From: Acetobacter indonesiensis
GTDB lineage: Bacteria > Pseudomonadota > Alphaproteobacteria > Acetobacterales > Acetobacteraceae
Direction: 5' to 3'
Length of the DNA stretch: 64,000 nucleotides
Assembly: GCF_000963945.1 (NCBI RefSeq)
Contig: NZ_BAMW01000006.1
Span: 124,001 to 188,000, forward strand
The translations under genes were made by a program, and so were the position numbers. Positions 17,369 through 26,815 of this stretch are shown here, piece by piece; position 1 is the first letter of the stretch, and each line of letters begins with the position of its first letter. The notes beneath the pieces were generated by a model, which was not told the DNA's origin, ran no database searches, and was given only the letters and a program-made list of their open reading frames with translations.

Positions 17369-18640
17369 TCACATTTCCCCGCGTGTTTGTGGGTGAAGTC
17401 TGGCATTAAGCAAGGCCAGCACCAGCACAGTTACAGCAGCAAGCCCTACTGTCAGCATAAGGGCTGGAGCAAGACCACGGCCTAGAACACGCCCAATTTC
17501 CGTTTGCAAAAGTGCGTTGCTGGCTGCCAGCAGATTACCGCATTGGTACGCCAAGCCCGGAAACGTGGCCCTGACGGATGCAGGAGATAATTCGCTTAAA
17601 TAGGCCGGGACAACACCCCATGCACCCTGAATACAGAACTGGATGCACACAGCGCCAACGGTCAGCCAGATAGCTGATTGTGGAAGGGTCCATAAGGGTA
17701 GAAGGGGAATGGTTAAAAGTGCTGCCACAGCAATGGCATATTGCCTTCCAATCCGTTGAGACAGCACGCCAAAAAACAATCCACCCGCAATGGCCGCCAC
17801 ATTATACAACACGACAATCAAGGTAATAGAGGGGGCCGGGATATGGCGCTCAAGTGCAAGAAACACTTTCGGGTATAAATCCTGTGACCCGTGACTCATG
17901 AAATTGAAAGCCGCCATTAGGGTGACGGTAAACACACACAAGGCGATATTCTGGCGCACCACACTCCATAGCCCTTGCTGGGGCTGGGTAGGGTTTTTCG
18001 GCGCTTTCTGCCGGGCCAGCCAGTCGGGGCTTTCAGGCACGCGTAGCCAGATATACAGGGCGGAAAATACAGCACTTCCGCCCAGTATGAACAACCCGCG
18101 CCACCCCACAATCGGCAGTGTTAAAAACACGATAGAGGCCAGCAGATATCCTGCCGGATATCCTGCCTGTAAAATCCCGGATGCGGTGCCTTTCCATGAC
18201 GCCGGAACACTTTCCATAATAAGAGAGGTACCAACGCCCCATTCGCCGCCCAAGGCAATGCCAAACAGGGTTCGCAGCACAAGAAACATCCAGAGTGTTG
18301 GCGAAAATGCGGATAGGACTTCAATGACGGAATAAACCAGAATGGTAATAATCATGACGGGCTTGCGACCATATCTGTCGGCCGCACGGCCGCACAGATA
18401 CGCGCCTATGGGGCGGGTTATTAGTGTTAGCGTGGGGGCAAGCAGAACGCTTTCAAGCGATGTATTGAAGCTCTTGGCAACATTGTCGAGCGTAAAGAGA
18501 ACAAGAAAAAAATCACATGCATCAAGCATCCACGCCAGAAAAGACGCCGCAACAACATGCCGGGCTGTCGCTTTTTCCTGTGCGGTCAATTGGTCAGAGG
18601 GGAGGGAGGATGTCTCTGTTGAAGACGCGGGATGGGTCAT
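17369..18640 (-). CDS. MFS transporter, sialate/carboxylate:proton symporter-like
   Basis: Inner-membrane transporter of 423 residues with about 12 membrane segments. The first helix DACDFFLVLFTLDNVAKSF, the loop GRAADRYGRKPVMI (MFS motif A) and GIALGGEWGVGTSLIMESVP resemble the NanT/JEN-like and metabolite:H+ symporter groups, which move organic acids. The ATG at 18640 gives the N-terminus MTHPASSTET. It converges with the TonB-dependent receptor gene (68-bp gap). Substrate unknown; organic acids are favoured by family. Confidence 0.8.
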   Translation of the reverse strand: MTHPASSTETSSLPSDQLTAQEKATARHVVAASFLAWMLDACDFFLVLFTLDNVAKSFNTSLESVLLAPTLTLITRPIGAYLCGRAADRYGRKPVMIITILVYSVIEVLSAFSPTLWMFLVLRTLFGIALGGEWGVGTSLIMESVPASWKGTASGILQAGYPAGYLLASIVFLTLPIVGWRGLFILGGSAVFSALYIWLRVPESPDWLARQKAPKNPTQPQQGLWSVVRQNIALCVFTVTLMAAFNFMSHGSQDLYPKVFLALERHIPAPSITLIVVLYNVAAIAGGLFFGVLSQRIGRQYAIAVAALLTIPLLPLWTLPQSAIWLTVGAVCIQFCIQGAWGVVPAYLSELSPASVRATFPGLAYQCGNLLAASNALLQTEIGRVLGRGLAPALMLTVGLAAVTVLVLALLNARLHPQTRGEM

Positions 18641-18941
18641 GAGCTTACAATCCGTTTCTTGCACAAATCTGTGTGTCACGAACGAAAGGCATATTCTATC
18701 GGGTGGAGAGATCACGAATAAGATAGAGGTGTAATTATTGAGTATTTTTAAGTCAATAAAATGTGATTTTCTAATAAATTAAATAAGAATTCAATAAATA
18801 ATAAAATACTATTTAAATATATGTTTTTTATTTGTTTAGAAACGGTTTTCTGTCTGTTAAATCTCGAAACAGCGGGTAGTTCATAAAAAATGGAGAGTAC
18901 TGCGTTTTCGTATAGTAATCCCCACTTTAATTATTTCGTAT
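18641..18941. other. AT-rich intergenic region
   Basis: About 300 bp between two minus-strand genes. The part at 18735-18850 is strikingly AT-rich, with long A/T runs and several TATAAT-like hexamers, far from the composition of flanking genes. It probably holds the MFS promoter; no gene seen. Confidence 0.4.
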
Positions 18942-20753
18942 TTATGGTGTTTCCGGCAGAAAATCTCCTCGACTGTAAACAACCTTTCCACCAACCATGG
19001 TCAAGAGAACTTTTGTTTGTCCAATTTCATTAACCGGAACAGTGGTGATGTTTCTATCAAGAACAATAAGGTCGGCTATTTTCCCCTGCTCGACTGATCC
19101 GGTTACGGTGTCCTGACGTAGTTCATAAGCTGAATTCATGGTAATGGCGCGTAAGACAGATGCGCGGGAGAGGCCGGGCATGTTACCCAGTCTGTCGCGA
19201 TATTGGGGTTCAGCGTCAGGTGTATTCTGGCGTGTAATGCCAACCTGTAGCGCAAACCACTCATTTAGCGGGTCAACTGGCCAATCAGACCCGTAAGCAA
19301 TCCGTGTTCCGGCTTTTTCAAGTTGGTAGGCTGGTTCCATCGCGTTTGAACGATCTTCGCCCAACGCATCGGCAGTCTGGCCGGTTGTGTCGGGTGCTCG
19401 TTTCCCCCATTGGAAAGACATGACCGGGATAGCCCCCAGTTGTTTGAAACGGGGTAGATCTGCCGGTGCCACAAGTTCATCATGTTCCAGTCCCGGTCGG
19501 AAGTCTGACTGAGGCAGGGCTTTGCGCGTTGCCTCAACGGCATCAAGCGCTATGCGCACGGCTCCATCGCCGTCAGCGTGCATATGCGGGTCAATACCAG
19601 CCTGCACCAGGCCTTGCAGAAGTTTTGAAAGCACAGGCACAGGGAAATAGGGCGCAGGCCCGGTAGAAGAGCCCGGCTGCCAGTCAGGATGGTCAGTCGT
19701 GCCTTTGTTGACACGATACGGAAGGGTGAGAATACCCGTCAGGGCTGGGGCAGAGATGACACCATCCATAAACATCTTGGCATGGCGCACGGTAAGGGTT
19801 GGCTGTTGTGTGATGCGACCCTGATCATATCTGGTTGCTAATCCTTTGACATAATCAACAGATTTTTTAACATCCGGCCCCATCTCCGGAGTGATAAGCG
19901 GCGCGAAATGTGCGCGGGCAGTCAGTTCTCCGTTCTGTTGAAGGGTGCTAAAGGCTTTGATATCGACTTCCGGGGCGAGGGCATCAAGAAACGAGGTAAC
20001 ACCCTGTGCCCGTAGCGCAGCCAGTGCGGCTCTGGCTGCGGCAACTTTCTGTTCATCACTTGCGGCAGGTTGTGCGGCAAAAATCAGGTTTAAGGCTGTG
20101 TCTTCCAGCAGGCCCGTGGGCTGGCCGTTGGCATCATGAATAATCTCACCACCCGGTTCTGATTTCGTGCTGGCTGTAATATGCGCGGCTTCAAGTGCCG
20201 GTGTATTCAGCAAAGCAGAATGACCAAACGAAGAATACACGACAATGGGGTTTTTATTATCAATTTCATCAAGGATAGTTTTATCTAGAATTGTCCCTTT
20301 GGGGCGCATGGCCTCCTGAAACCAGGAGGTCACAAGGAGCCAATTTTTTCTTTTGGGGACGGCAGGGTCAGCCTGACAGGCTTTAATACGATCGGAAAAT
20401 TCCTGCTTTGTGAGAGGCATATATTTGAGCGAGCATGACAGAAGACGTTCACCCCCGCTCATGGGGTGCATATGCCCATCAACCACTCCGGGCATAAGCA
20501 TAGTGCCATGCAGGTCGATTTTTTGCGTCTGGGTGCCCGCATAACGCTTTGCCCCCGCACTTGATCCCACATACAGGATTTTACCGTTTTTTATGGCGAC
20601 GGCCTGCGCGATGGAATTTTTGGCATCTACCGTATAAATAAAGCCGTTGGTAAAAACCGTATCTGCAGCAGTGCTCACGTCTGGGGCCGCAGCATGGGCT
20701 GTGCTGGCACACACCATAGCGCCCAACCCAACAATAAAAGAGAGATGGCGCAT
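18942..20753 (-). CDS. Secreted amidohydrolase family protein (YtcJ-like)
   Basis: Metal-dependent hydrolase of 603 residues, start at 20753 giving a signal peptide ending STAHA, so the enzyme should be periplasmic. Motifs: TVFTNGFIYTVDAKNSIAQA, the metal-site DGHMHPMSGG (residues near 90), an HADGDGAVRIALDAV segment and GSDWPVDPLNEW in the C-terminal half, all typical of the long YtcJ-like amidohydrolases. Substrates for this group are largely unassigned; N-substituted amides or urea-like compounds are usual guesses. It lies between two MFS genes, one of which may carry its substrate or product. Confidence 0.85.
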   Translation of the reverse strand: MRHLSFIVGLGAMVCASTAHAAAPDVSTAADTVFTNGFIYTVDAKNSIAQAVAIKNGKILYVGSSAGAKRYAGTQTQKIDLHGTMLMPGVVDGHMHPMSGGERLLSCSLKYMPLTKQEFSDRIKACQADPAVPKRKNWLLVTSWFQEAMRPKGTILDKTILDEIDNKNPIVVYSSFGHSALLNTPALEAAHITASTKSEPGGEIIHDANGQPTGLLEDTALNLIFAAQPAASDEQKVAAARAALAALRAQGVTSFLDALAPEVDIKAFSTLQQNGELTARAHFAPLITPEMGPDVKKSVDYVKGLATRYDQGRITQQPTLTVRHAKMFMDGVISAPALTGILTLPYRVNKGTTDHPDWQPGSSTGPAPYFPVPVLSKLLQGLVQAGIDPHMHADGDGAVRIALDAVEATRKALPQSDFRPGLEHDELVAPADLPRFKQLGAIPVMSFQWGKRAPDTTGQTADALGEDRSNAMEPAYQLEKAGTRIAYGSDWPVDPLNEWFALQVGITRQNTPDAEPQYRDRLGNMPGLSRASVLRAITMNSAYELRQDTVTGSVEQGKIADLIVLDRNITTVPVNEIGQTKVLLTMVGGKVVYSRGDFLPETP

Positions 20754-20839
20754 CTGTATATTCCCGCACTGATAAGAATGGAGATCAAGCAATTTATATT
20801 GTTGCAATTAGGCAATAAAAAGAAGGGTGTTTTCGTTAA

Positions 20840-20874
20840 CTAAATGCCAAAGCATACTTTAGAAAAGCATTTAG
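20840..20874. promoter_or_regulatory. Inverted repeat in divergent promoter region
   Basis: CTAAATGC at 20840-20847 and its perfect reverse complement GCATTTAG at 20867-20874, separated by 19 bp, lie between the divergent amidohydrolase and MFS genes. A 10-bp palindrome TTGACGTCAA follows at 20893-20902. Either could bind a regulator of both genes. Confidence 0.4.
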
Positions 20875-20992
20875 ATAATGGTTTTTGTCTGGTTGACGTC
20901 AAACCAACGGGTTGATTGATGCGCCCTCATCCTGTCAAATCAAGCGACTAGGACCCTCTGGTCAAAACAATCATAGGCACAGGTTTTTTCTA

Positions 20993-22165
20993 ATGCTTTT
21001 ACTGGGCAACCCGCCCCCGGCATCTGCTCAGGCACAAAGATCAACGCGTCTTGCTTTTCTTATTGCGGGTTTTGCGGGGGCTGCATGGGCACCGATTATC
21101 CCCTATGTGAAACTCAGATGCGGCTTAAATGATGCGCATCTGGGCCTGTTGCTGCTGTGTCTGGGTATGGGATCCATAGTTGCCATGCCGGTAGCAGGGG
21201 CCTTAGCGGGGCGTTTCGGGTGCCGGTGGATTATTACAATCGCAGTTGTTCTGGCGTGCTGCACTCTTCCTGTGCTTGCGTCATCCAGCATCCTTTTCCT
21301 GCTGGCTCCGGCGCTTATTCTGTTCGGTGCCGGGGTCGGGTCAATTGACTGCCTTGTGAATGTACAGGCTGTGATTGTTGAACGTGCCTGTGGCAAAGCC
21401 ATGATGTCTGGTTTTCATGGGTTGTTCAGCGTTGGTGGACTGCTTGGCGCAACGGGCGTTAGCGCGCTTCTTGGTATTGGGTTTTCACCCTTACAGGCTG
21501 TCGGGGTTGGTATCGGCTTGATTGCTGTAGCGGCTATTGCTGCGATACCGGGCTTGCTAACCGGTCGTACCAGTTCTGCGGAAGGGGCATCCTTTGCGCT
21601 GCCGCATGGGGTGGTTCTTGCCATTGGTCTTATGTGTTTTGTTGTGTTTTTGGCAGAAGGGGCGGCCATAGATTGGAGTGCCGTTTTTCTGGCAGCCACA
21701 CGACATATGGATGTGCGCTATACCGGACTAGGATACGCTGCCTTCGCCTGTACCATGACCATCGGCAGGCTGGCAGGAGACTGGCTTGTAAACCGTATTG
21801 CGGGGCGGGTTTTAGTTGTTGGCGGTAGTCTTCTGGCTGCGGGCGGCATGGGGTTGGTTGCTTTTATACCGTTCTGGCCCGTGACGCTGGCAGGCTATGC
21901 CATAGTGGGCACAGGGTGCGCCAATATTGTGCCAGTTCTTTATTCAGCTATAGGTCGCCAACACCGTATGCCGGAACATCTGGCTGTTTCTGCGGTCACC
22001 ACACTGGGCTATGCGGGCATTTTGCTTGGCCCTGCGGTTCTGGGCTTTATTGCTGGCAGCCTGACACTGTCTGTTGCGTTAGCCATGGTTGGCGGGTTGC
22101 TGTGCTGCATCGCTGGGGTCGGTCTGCTTCTGCCGCGTGTTCTTGTAAATGGGGTTGAGGGCTAA
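20993..22165 (+). CDS. MFS transporter, YbjJ-like
   Basis: Inner-membrane protein of 390 residues from the ATG at 20993. The N-terminal FLIAGFAGAAWAPIIPYVKLRCGLNDAHLGLLLLCLGMGSIVAMP matches the YbjJ-type MFS group (shown here as joined short motifs AAWAPIIPYVK and GLLLLCLGMGSIVAMP). About 12 hydrophobic segments are visible. Divergent from the secreted amidohydrolase. The substrate of this group is poorly defined. The frame is open further upstream to a TTG at 20912, but the N-terminal extension is hydrophilic and unlike the family. Confidence 0.8.
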   Translation: MLLLGNPPPASAQAQRSTRLAFLIAGFAGAAWAPIIPYVKLRCGLNDAHLGLLLLCLGMGSIVAMPVAGALAGRFGCRWIITIAVVLACCTLPVLASSSILFLLAPALILFGAGVGSIDCLVNVQAVIVERACGKAMMSGFHGLFSVGGLLGATGVSALLGIGFSPLQAVGVGIGLIAVAAIAAIPGLLTGRTSSAEGASFALPHGVVLAIGLMCFVVFLAEGAAIDWSAVFLAATRHMDVRYTGLGYAAFACTMTIGRLAGDWLVNRIAGRVLVVGGSLLAAGGMGLVAFIPFWPVTLAGYAIVGTGCANIVPVLYSAIGRQHRMPEHLAVSAVTTLGYAGILLGPAVLGFIAGSLTLSVALAMVGGLLCCIAGVGLLLPRVLVNGVEG

Positions 22166-22260
22166 AGTTATTTTGTAAAATACGCGGGGGTTTATTTCCT
22201 TGACGCTTTTTGGCTCTTACCGTCACGATGGAGTATCCATTCCGCAACGGAGCCAGAAGC

Positions 22261-23109
22261 GTGTCAGAGCCTGTTTTCCCGCTACAGATTACCCAGCTTG
22301 TTAAAGACTTTACCACCAAACGCGCACTGGATGATTTTAATCTGACGTTGGCACAGGGCGAAATCGCTGCTCTGCTAGGGCCTAATGGGGCGGGTAAAAC
22401 CACGTTAATAGGCTGTCTGCTGGGCTTTCTTTCAACTGATGAAGGTAGCATCCGTCTTTTTGGGGAAGACGTAAACAAGCTGACACCACATACCCGAAAC
22501 CGGATCGGCTTTGTGCCCCAGACCATGACAGGGTTTACCTGGTTCCGGGTGGGTGAGCTATTATCCTATCTTGCGGAGTATCGACCAGCCAATGCCCCAC
22601 AAGATAACCGGTGGCTTGACTGGGCAGGGCTTGACCCCCGAGCGCGTATCAAGTCGCTATCGGGGGGGGAAAGGCAGCGTCTGGCCATTGTGCTGGCATT
22701 GCGTTTTCGGCCAGATCTGATTGTGCTTGATGAACCCGTTGCCAGCCTTGATCCGCAGGCACGCCGTGACTTCATGCGGCTGTTGCCAGATTACGCGCAT
22801 CATCATGGTGCAACGGTTCTAATTTCATCTCATATTATCTCGGATCTTGAAAATATCTGTGATCGTTTCGTAATTATGCGGCGTGGTCAGGTCGTTTTAG
22901 ACGTGACCAAGTTGGTGTTGCAGGGACAGGTAAGGCATCTTTCTGCGCCTCCACCAGAAAGCTGGGGCGTGCAGACGCTTGCTCCGGCGGAAGATGGTGG
23001 CGTGTGGGTGTCTGGCTGGTTGCCCGAACTTGATAATGCAGCGTGCCAGAGCAGTTTGTCTGTGCAAATGCCAGATGTAGAAAACCTGTTTCTGGATCTG
23101 TCCCGATGA
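22261..23109 (+). CDS. ABC transporter ATP-binding protein
   Basis: Cytosolic ATPase of an ABC transporter, 282 residues if translation starts at the GTG at 22261, which has GGAG 8 bp upstream; an in-frame ATG at 22228 lacks such a site. Motifs: Walker A GPNGAGKTTL, Q-loop VPQTMTG, signature LSGGERQRLAI, Walker B LIVLDEPVASLDP and the switch histidine in ISSHII. This is the CcmA/NatA-like subgroup used for multidrug, polysaccharide or bacteriocin export. A C-terminal extension of about 60 residues follows the ATPase core. Its stop codon overlaps the start of the membrane protein at 23106 (ATGA), so the two should form one transporter. Confidence 0.9.
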   Translation: MSEPVFPLQITQLVKDFTTKRALDDFNLTLAQGEIAALLGPNGAGKTTLIGCLLGFLSTDEGSIRLFGEDVNKLTPHTRNRIGFVPQTMTGFTWFRVGELLSYLAEYRPANAPQDNRWLDWAGLDPRARIKSLSGGERQRLAIVLALRFRPDLIVLDEPVASLDPQARRDFMRLLPDYAHHHGATVLISSHIISDLENICDRFVIMRRGQVVLDVTKLVLQGQVRHLSAPPPESWGVQTLAPAEDGGVWVSGWLPELDNAACQSSLSVQMPDVENLFLDLSR

Positions 23110-24710
23110 AAAATATGCTTCATGCTTTAAGGCTGTACGTCTCGCCCGTGTTTGTGCGTGAAAACTACTCGCTTCTTACCGGTATAGTATGGTTGTGTGT
23201 CGCGTATTTCATAGCCTTTACCGACCATGAGGCAACACACTGGCAGGATGGCCTTTTTAAGCTGCCGTCTTCCTTGTCAACATGGTGGTGGCTTGGCCTG
23301 CAGGGGCTTATCACGTCTGTTTCCGTACACTATTGGCGTCAGGTGCGTAGCCCCTTAGCCAGAATGACGCCGGGGATGATTACGGCAGAATACAGGGCGG
23401 TACATTGTGTTCTGGTGTTTGTTACCGTGGTCATGGCGATACCGATATGGCATCTGGGCGCACCATTACTGAATATTCTGGCATTGGAAGCACTTTCCCT
23501 GTGCATGGTCGTAAATTCTGACATGACCACACCAAAAGCCCTGCGCAGCGGCCCGATCAGATGGTTGCGTATGGTGCTGATGGTGGGCATGTTTTTTGTT
23601 TTCCTGTTTCCGCAGGCGCAGGAGCGCGTTTTATCGGCACCTTGGTATGTCGGGGCTGCATTATTGCTGATTGGGGTCACGCTTACCCTGATAGAATTGC
23701 AGCATATTCCTGCACCGGTGCAGGGACGTGTTCCCGGTGCTGCGCAGGAGGGACAGTCAGGCAAAATTAAGGTCAGGCTGGGTGCCCGTGAAATAGGCCA
23801 GATGATGCAGGCCATGAAAGGGCCTGGGCAAAATAAACGTGCATCGCCTCCAATAAACGCAGGGTTTCATTTACCTGCGGTTGAACCCCATACGGTGTCG
23901 GTGACGGTTAAAGACCAAACCCTATCTGACGTCGAAAACAGGGGAGCCTCCTTTCCTTCTCAAAACACACGTGGCAGTGGGCAATTTACGCGCATTATGA
24001 TGCGGCAGTTTCCATGGCTGCGGAAACCACCTGTGCCGAATACAATGATTACCCCCGGCCCGGCGGGGTTTCTGGTAACCAGCATTGCATTGGTGGGTGT
24101 GTTTTTCTGCATTAATTTTGTGGTTGAAACTGTGCATGCTGGTCATTGGCCAGAATGGGCCGCGATCAGAAAAAGCATGATCACCGTAGCGCAAATGATC
24201 TGCATGATCTCTGCCAATGGTCTGACAACATGGATATTGATGCGGGCAGACTGGCCATTTCTGCTTAATCTGGCTGGCTATGGCACACGGGCTGATTTTG
24301 CGTACGCACTTTATGCAACACATGCAAAACGGGCGGTGCAAAGTGCGGCCCTGGCTGCGTTGCTCTGTGCGCCATTAGGTATTGAAATGGCCGGTCTGGC
24401 ATGGAGCCGCCTTCCAATCACAATGCTGGCTCTTTTCGTGCTGATTGTGGGTAGCAGTTATCTTCCTAGCGTAGGGTTGTTGCTGACACCCCGTAAAACG
24501 CGCCCTGCTATTATTCATGTCTTAAATATGCTGGGGAGTTTTGTTTATGTGCAGATGGGATTCACCCTGCTGTTAAGTGAACACTCGGTGCCAGTCTGGT
24601 TGTGGGGTATTTTGTTGGCAAGTGTACCATTTTCGCTGGTCATGGCTTGGCTTGGCCCGAGAGCGCTGGCGCGTGTTGATTGGCCGATTGAACCTTTGAT
24701 GCCATCTTAA
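23106..24710 (+). CDS. Polytopic membrane protein, probable ABC permease partner
   Basis: 534-residue membrane protein I do not recognise. Six or so hydrophobic segments lie in residues 20-220, then a hydrophilic region of about 100 residues (Gly/Pro/Lys-rich, about 220-320), then another set of five or six membrane segments to the end. This duplicated arrangement would suit a fused pair of permease domains. The ATG overlaps the stop of the ABC ATPase gene, so it is the natural permease. No second permease or periplasmic binding protein is nearby, which favours an exporter. Substrate unknown. Confidence 0.65.
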   Translation: MKNMLHALRLYVSPVFVRENYSLLTGIVWLCVAYFIAFTDHEATHWQDGLFKLPSSLSTWWWLGLQGLITSVSVHYWRQVRSPLARMTPGMITAEYRAVHCVLVFVTVVMAIPIWHLGAPLLNILALEALSLCMVVNSDMTTPKALRSGPIRWLRMVLMVGMFFVFLFPQAQERVLSAPWYVGAALLLIGVTLTLIELQHIPAPVQGRVPGAAQEGQSGKIKVRLGAREIGQMMQAMKGPGQNKRASPPINAGFHLPAVEPHTVSVTVKDQTLSDVENRGASFPSQNTRGSGQFTRIMMRQFPWLRKPPVPNTMITPGPAGFLVTSIALVGVFFCINFVVETVHAGHWPEWAAIRKSMITVAQMICMISANGLTTWILMRADWPFLLNLAGYGTRADFAYALYATHAKRAVQSAALAALLCAPLGIEMAGLAWSRLPITMLALFVLIVGSSYLPSVGLLLTPRKTRPAIIHVLNMLGSFVYVQMGFTLLLSEHSVPVWLWGILLASVPFSLVMAWLGPRALARVDWPIEPLMPS

Positions 24711-24775
24711 AAAAGCTAAAATACTGGGATAACTCCCGAAATATTTTATGTAATTGTAAAAGATTGGAAAAAGTA

Positions 24776-24800
24776 GGGCTGCTACAAGGCAGCCCGTTTT
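24776..24800 (+). terminator. Intrinsic terminator after ABC permease gene
   Basis: GGGCTGC-tacaag-GCAGCCC followed by GTTTT. The hairpin overlaps the stop codon and last codons of the convergent acyltransferase gene ending at 24782. Confidence 0.6.
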
Positions 24801-25972
24801 GGGAGTGTGCGCGGGCAAGGTTTGGCCAAGGCTTTGCGGAGTTTTCTATTGAGCGGTTCGGCAAAATACCGCCCGATTAAACTGGCAATAAGAAAAGAGC
24901 CTGCCAGAAACACCCCCAATAGCCCCAAGCGCTCTGCCCCAGTGGCGGCGATTGTGCTGGCTGGAAGAACTGTACGTAAAAGACCAAGAATAATCAGGTG
25001 AAACAGATAAAGTTCGTAGCTGAGGCGGCCAGTCCATTCCACACCACGGAGAAGACGAAAGCGGGAGATAACGGGTCCATTAGCATGATGGACTGAACCC
25101 ACAAGCAGAATTGCAGCTCCAAGCGCCATGGCGGTGACCCCCCATATGTTGGTGCCCCCTATGGAACGGTAGAGATATAAGGACACCATTCCGACGATTG
25201 TTACAGGCTGTAGGTACCGCAATATGCTACTATTGACGCTAAGGCGGGATGCCAGAACAGCCGCCATGCAGCCAATGGCAATGCCGTCAAAAGAGGCAAA
25301 ATAAGCAAATAGAAACCCGGATTCATCATCCTGATGCGCCATTCGATAAAACGGGCCAATCAGAACAATGAGGCTCCAGAACATCAGAATAAGAGATTGC
25401 CGCCGTAAGAGCAGACCAACCATGGGGAAGGTAAGGTAAAAAACTTCCTCAACTGAAAGGGACCACAGAACGCCTAAGGCATAATTGACCCAACCATAAT
25501 GGGCAATAAACACATTCATACTGAACGTCAGGGCCGCAATATTGGCCCGTATCATGGCCACCAAAGGGGAAAGGCCGGTGACATGTGTGGTAAAAATGGA
25601 AATCCCCGTTAACGCCAATCCGTTTACAAGCACGAGCAGCAGCAGCAGACAGGGGATGATACGGGCAAAGCGATAGGCATAAAAAACACGTACGTTAAGG
25701 TTAGAAAGGTCACCCCATCGTGCCAAAGCGTTACGGGTTATTAAAAAGCCTGAAATAACGAAAAATATCGTGACGCCATAATTTCCGTTGCGGGCAACGG
25801 CGCGGACGCCTTCGGGGGTGAGAAGGGTTGCCAACCATGAATGACCCAGCGGATAGGCAATACAGAAATGGTGAAACAACACCAGCAGAACAGCAATGCC
25901 TCGCATAAGGTCAATTCGTCGGTTACGTTGACCCGTTATGGCAGTCGGGATGCCTGAATTGAGTGTATGCAT
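24782..25972 (-). CDS. Acyltransferase-3 family membrane protein (OafA/YrhL-like)
   Basis: Inner-membrane acyltransferase of 396 residues that acetylates or otherwise acylates a surface polysaccharide or lipid sugar. The N-terminal RRIDLMRGIAVLLVLFHHF carries the conserved Arg and the HH-type catalytic histidine region of the family; VISGFLITRN and the mid-protein LWSLSVEEVFYLTFP are also diagnostic. About ten membrane segments. No SGNH domain. No polysaccharide cluster flanks it, so the acceptor is unknown; the window contains one glycosyltransferase-bearing surface protein (43883-48379), but no link is shown. Confidence 0.88.
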   Translation of the reverse strand: MHTLNSGIPTAITGQRNRRIDLMRGIAVLLVLFHHFCIAYPLGHSWLATLLTPEGVRAVARNGNYGVTIFFVISGFLITRNALARWGDLSNLNVRVFYAYRFARIIPCLLLLLVLVNGLALTGISIFTTHVTGLSPLVAMIRANIAALTFSMNVFIAHYGWVNYALGVLWSLSVEEVFYLTFPMVGLLLRRQSLILMFWSLIVLIGPFYRMAHQDDESGFLFAYFASFDGIAIGCMAAVLASRLSVNSSILRYLQPVTIVGMVSLYLYRSIGGTNIWGVTAMALGAAILLVGSVHHANGPVISRFRLLRGVEWTGRLSYELYLFHLIILGLLRTVLPASTIAATGAERLGLLGVFLAGSFLIASLIGRYFAEPLNRKLRKALAKPCPRTLPKRAAL

Positions 25973-26154
25973 GAAGGTGTCCGGCTGAAGTATGTGCCGA
26001 ACAGCCGTAAAGCCCGTTGATGGTGGAAATACGGCTATACTGCCTGATAAGTGTGCCGGAAGGCACCATGGAAGCGTGGTTTCTCTGCGCTGTTACACCT
26101 GTTAGATTCGGATTTGGTGCTGACCTGTTGAGGGAAGGCAGACAGATGTCTGGT

Positions 26155-26535
26155 CTATCGTGCGCCCTGAAACGCCATTGCCCGTTGAAAACTGGTGCCA
26201 ATACAGGCAGCGCGGTCTTGTAACAGGGCGGCAATTTCTGGCGGGAGAAGGTCGTCTGTTGTCTGCGCCCATAATTCCAGCCAGCGCGTAAAGGCGGCGG
26301 GTGTCATATGCTCGCGATGCTTGAAATGGGCTGGGACTGGGCGGCCATTATACCCGGTGTTGCCATAGAGCAGGGACGTCCAGAACAGAAACAGTGTTTC
26401 CAGATGGGCCTCCCAGTCAGTAATCGCATCATTAAAAACAGGACCAATTACAGGGTCCTTCCGTACGCGGGTATAGAACACAGCAATCAGGTTTTTCAGC
26501 GTGGCGTCGGGGATGCGGGGTAAGGGCTGCTGCAT
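26155..26535 (-). CDS. Group III truncated haemoglobin
   Basis: Small haem protein of 126 residues, linked in other bacteria to nitric oxide, peroxide or oxygen handling. The sequence has IPDATLKNLIAVFYTRV, then PVIGPVF, WEAHLETLFLFWTSLLYG and YNGRPVPAHFKH, with H70 or H73 as candidate proximal haem ligand, then FTRWLELW, all in the group III order. I chose the ATG at 26535 because GGAG lies 9 bp upstream and the length fits the group; a GTG further upstream at 26604 lacks a ribosome site. Monocistronic by position. Confidence 0.88.
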   Translation of the reverse strand: MQQPLPRIPDATLKNLIAVFYTRVRKDPVIGPVFNDAITDWEAHLETLFLFWTSLLYGNTGYNGRPVPAHFKHREHMTPAAFTRWLELWAQTTDDLLPPEIAALLQDRAACIGTSFQRAMAFQGAR

Positions 26536-26702
26536 GGCGTGGGCTCCAAAGGCGCGCAGGTCGGCCAAAGATCGGTCTATGGGTTGGCGCGGCGCATTAT
26601 ACACGTATCAGATGTAGGGCAAAAACGGGGGAAAACCGGGCAGTCAACAAAGAGGCCCAAGCCGCTTAGTTCTTCTGTTAATTAAAAAATAAGAAATTCA
26701 CA

Positions 26703-26738
26703 TATGCGTGAATCGCATAAAGTGAACTGACGTATGCG
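26703..26738. promoter_or_regulatory. Candidate operator before acetoin operon
   Basis: TATGCG at 26703-26708 and its reverse complement CGCATA at 26714-26719 (5-bp spacer), with a third TATGCG at 26733-26738. Three copies of one hexamer within 36 bp, 80-110 bp before the acoA start, suggest a regulator binding region. Confidence 0.45.
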
Positions 26739-26815
26739 TTTCAATGGGTAAGATTGCGGCGTTGGCATTCTACTTTTCAATCGCAACAATCAAAAAAACA
26801 GGAAGGATTGCTTCC

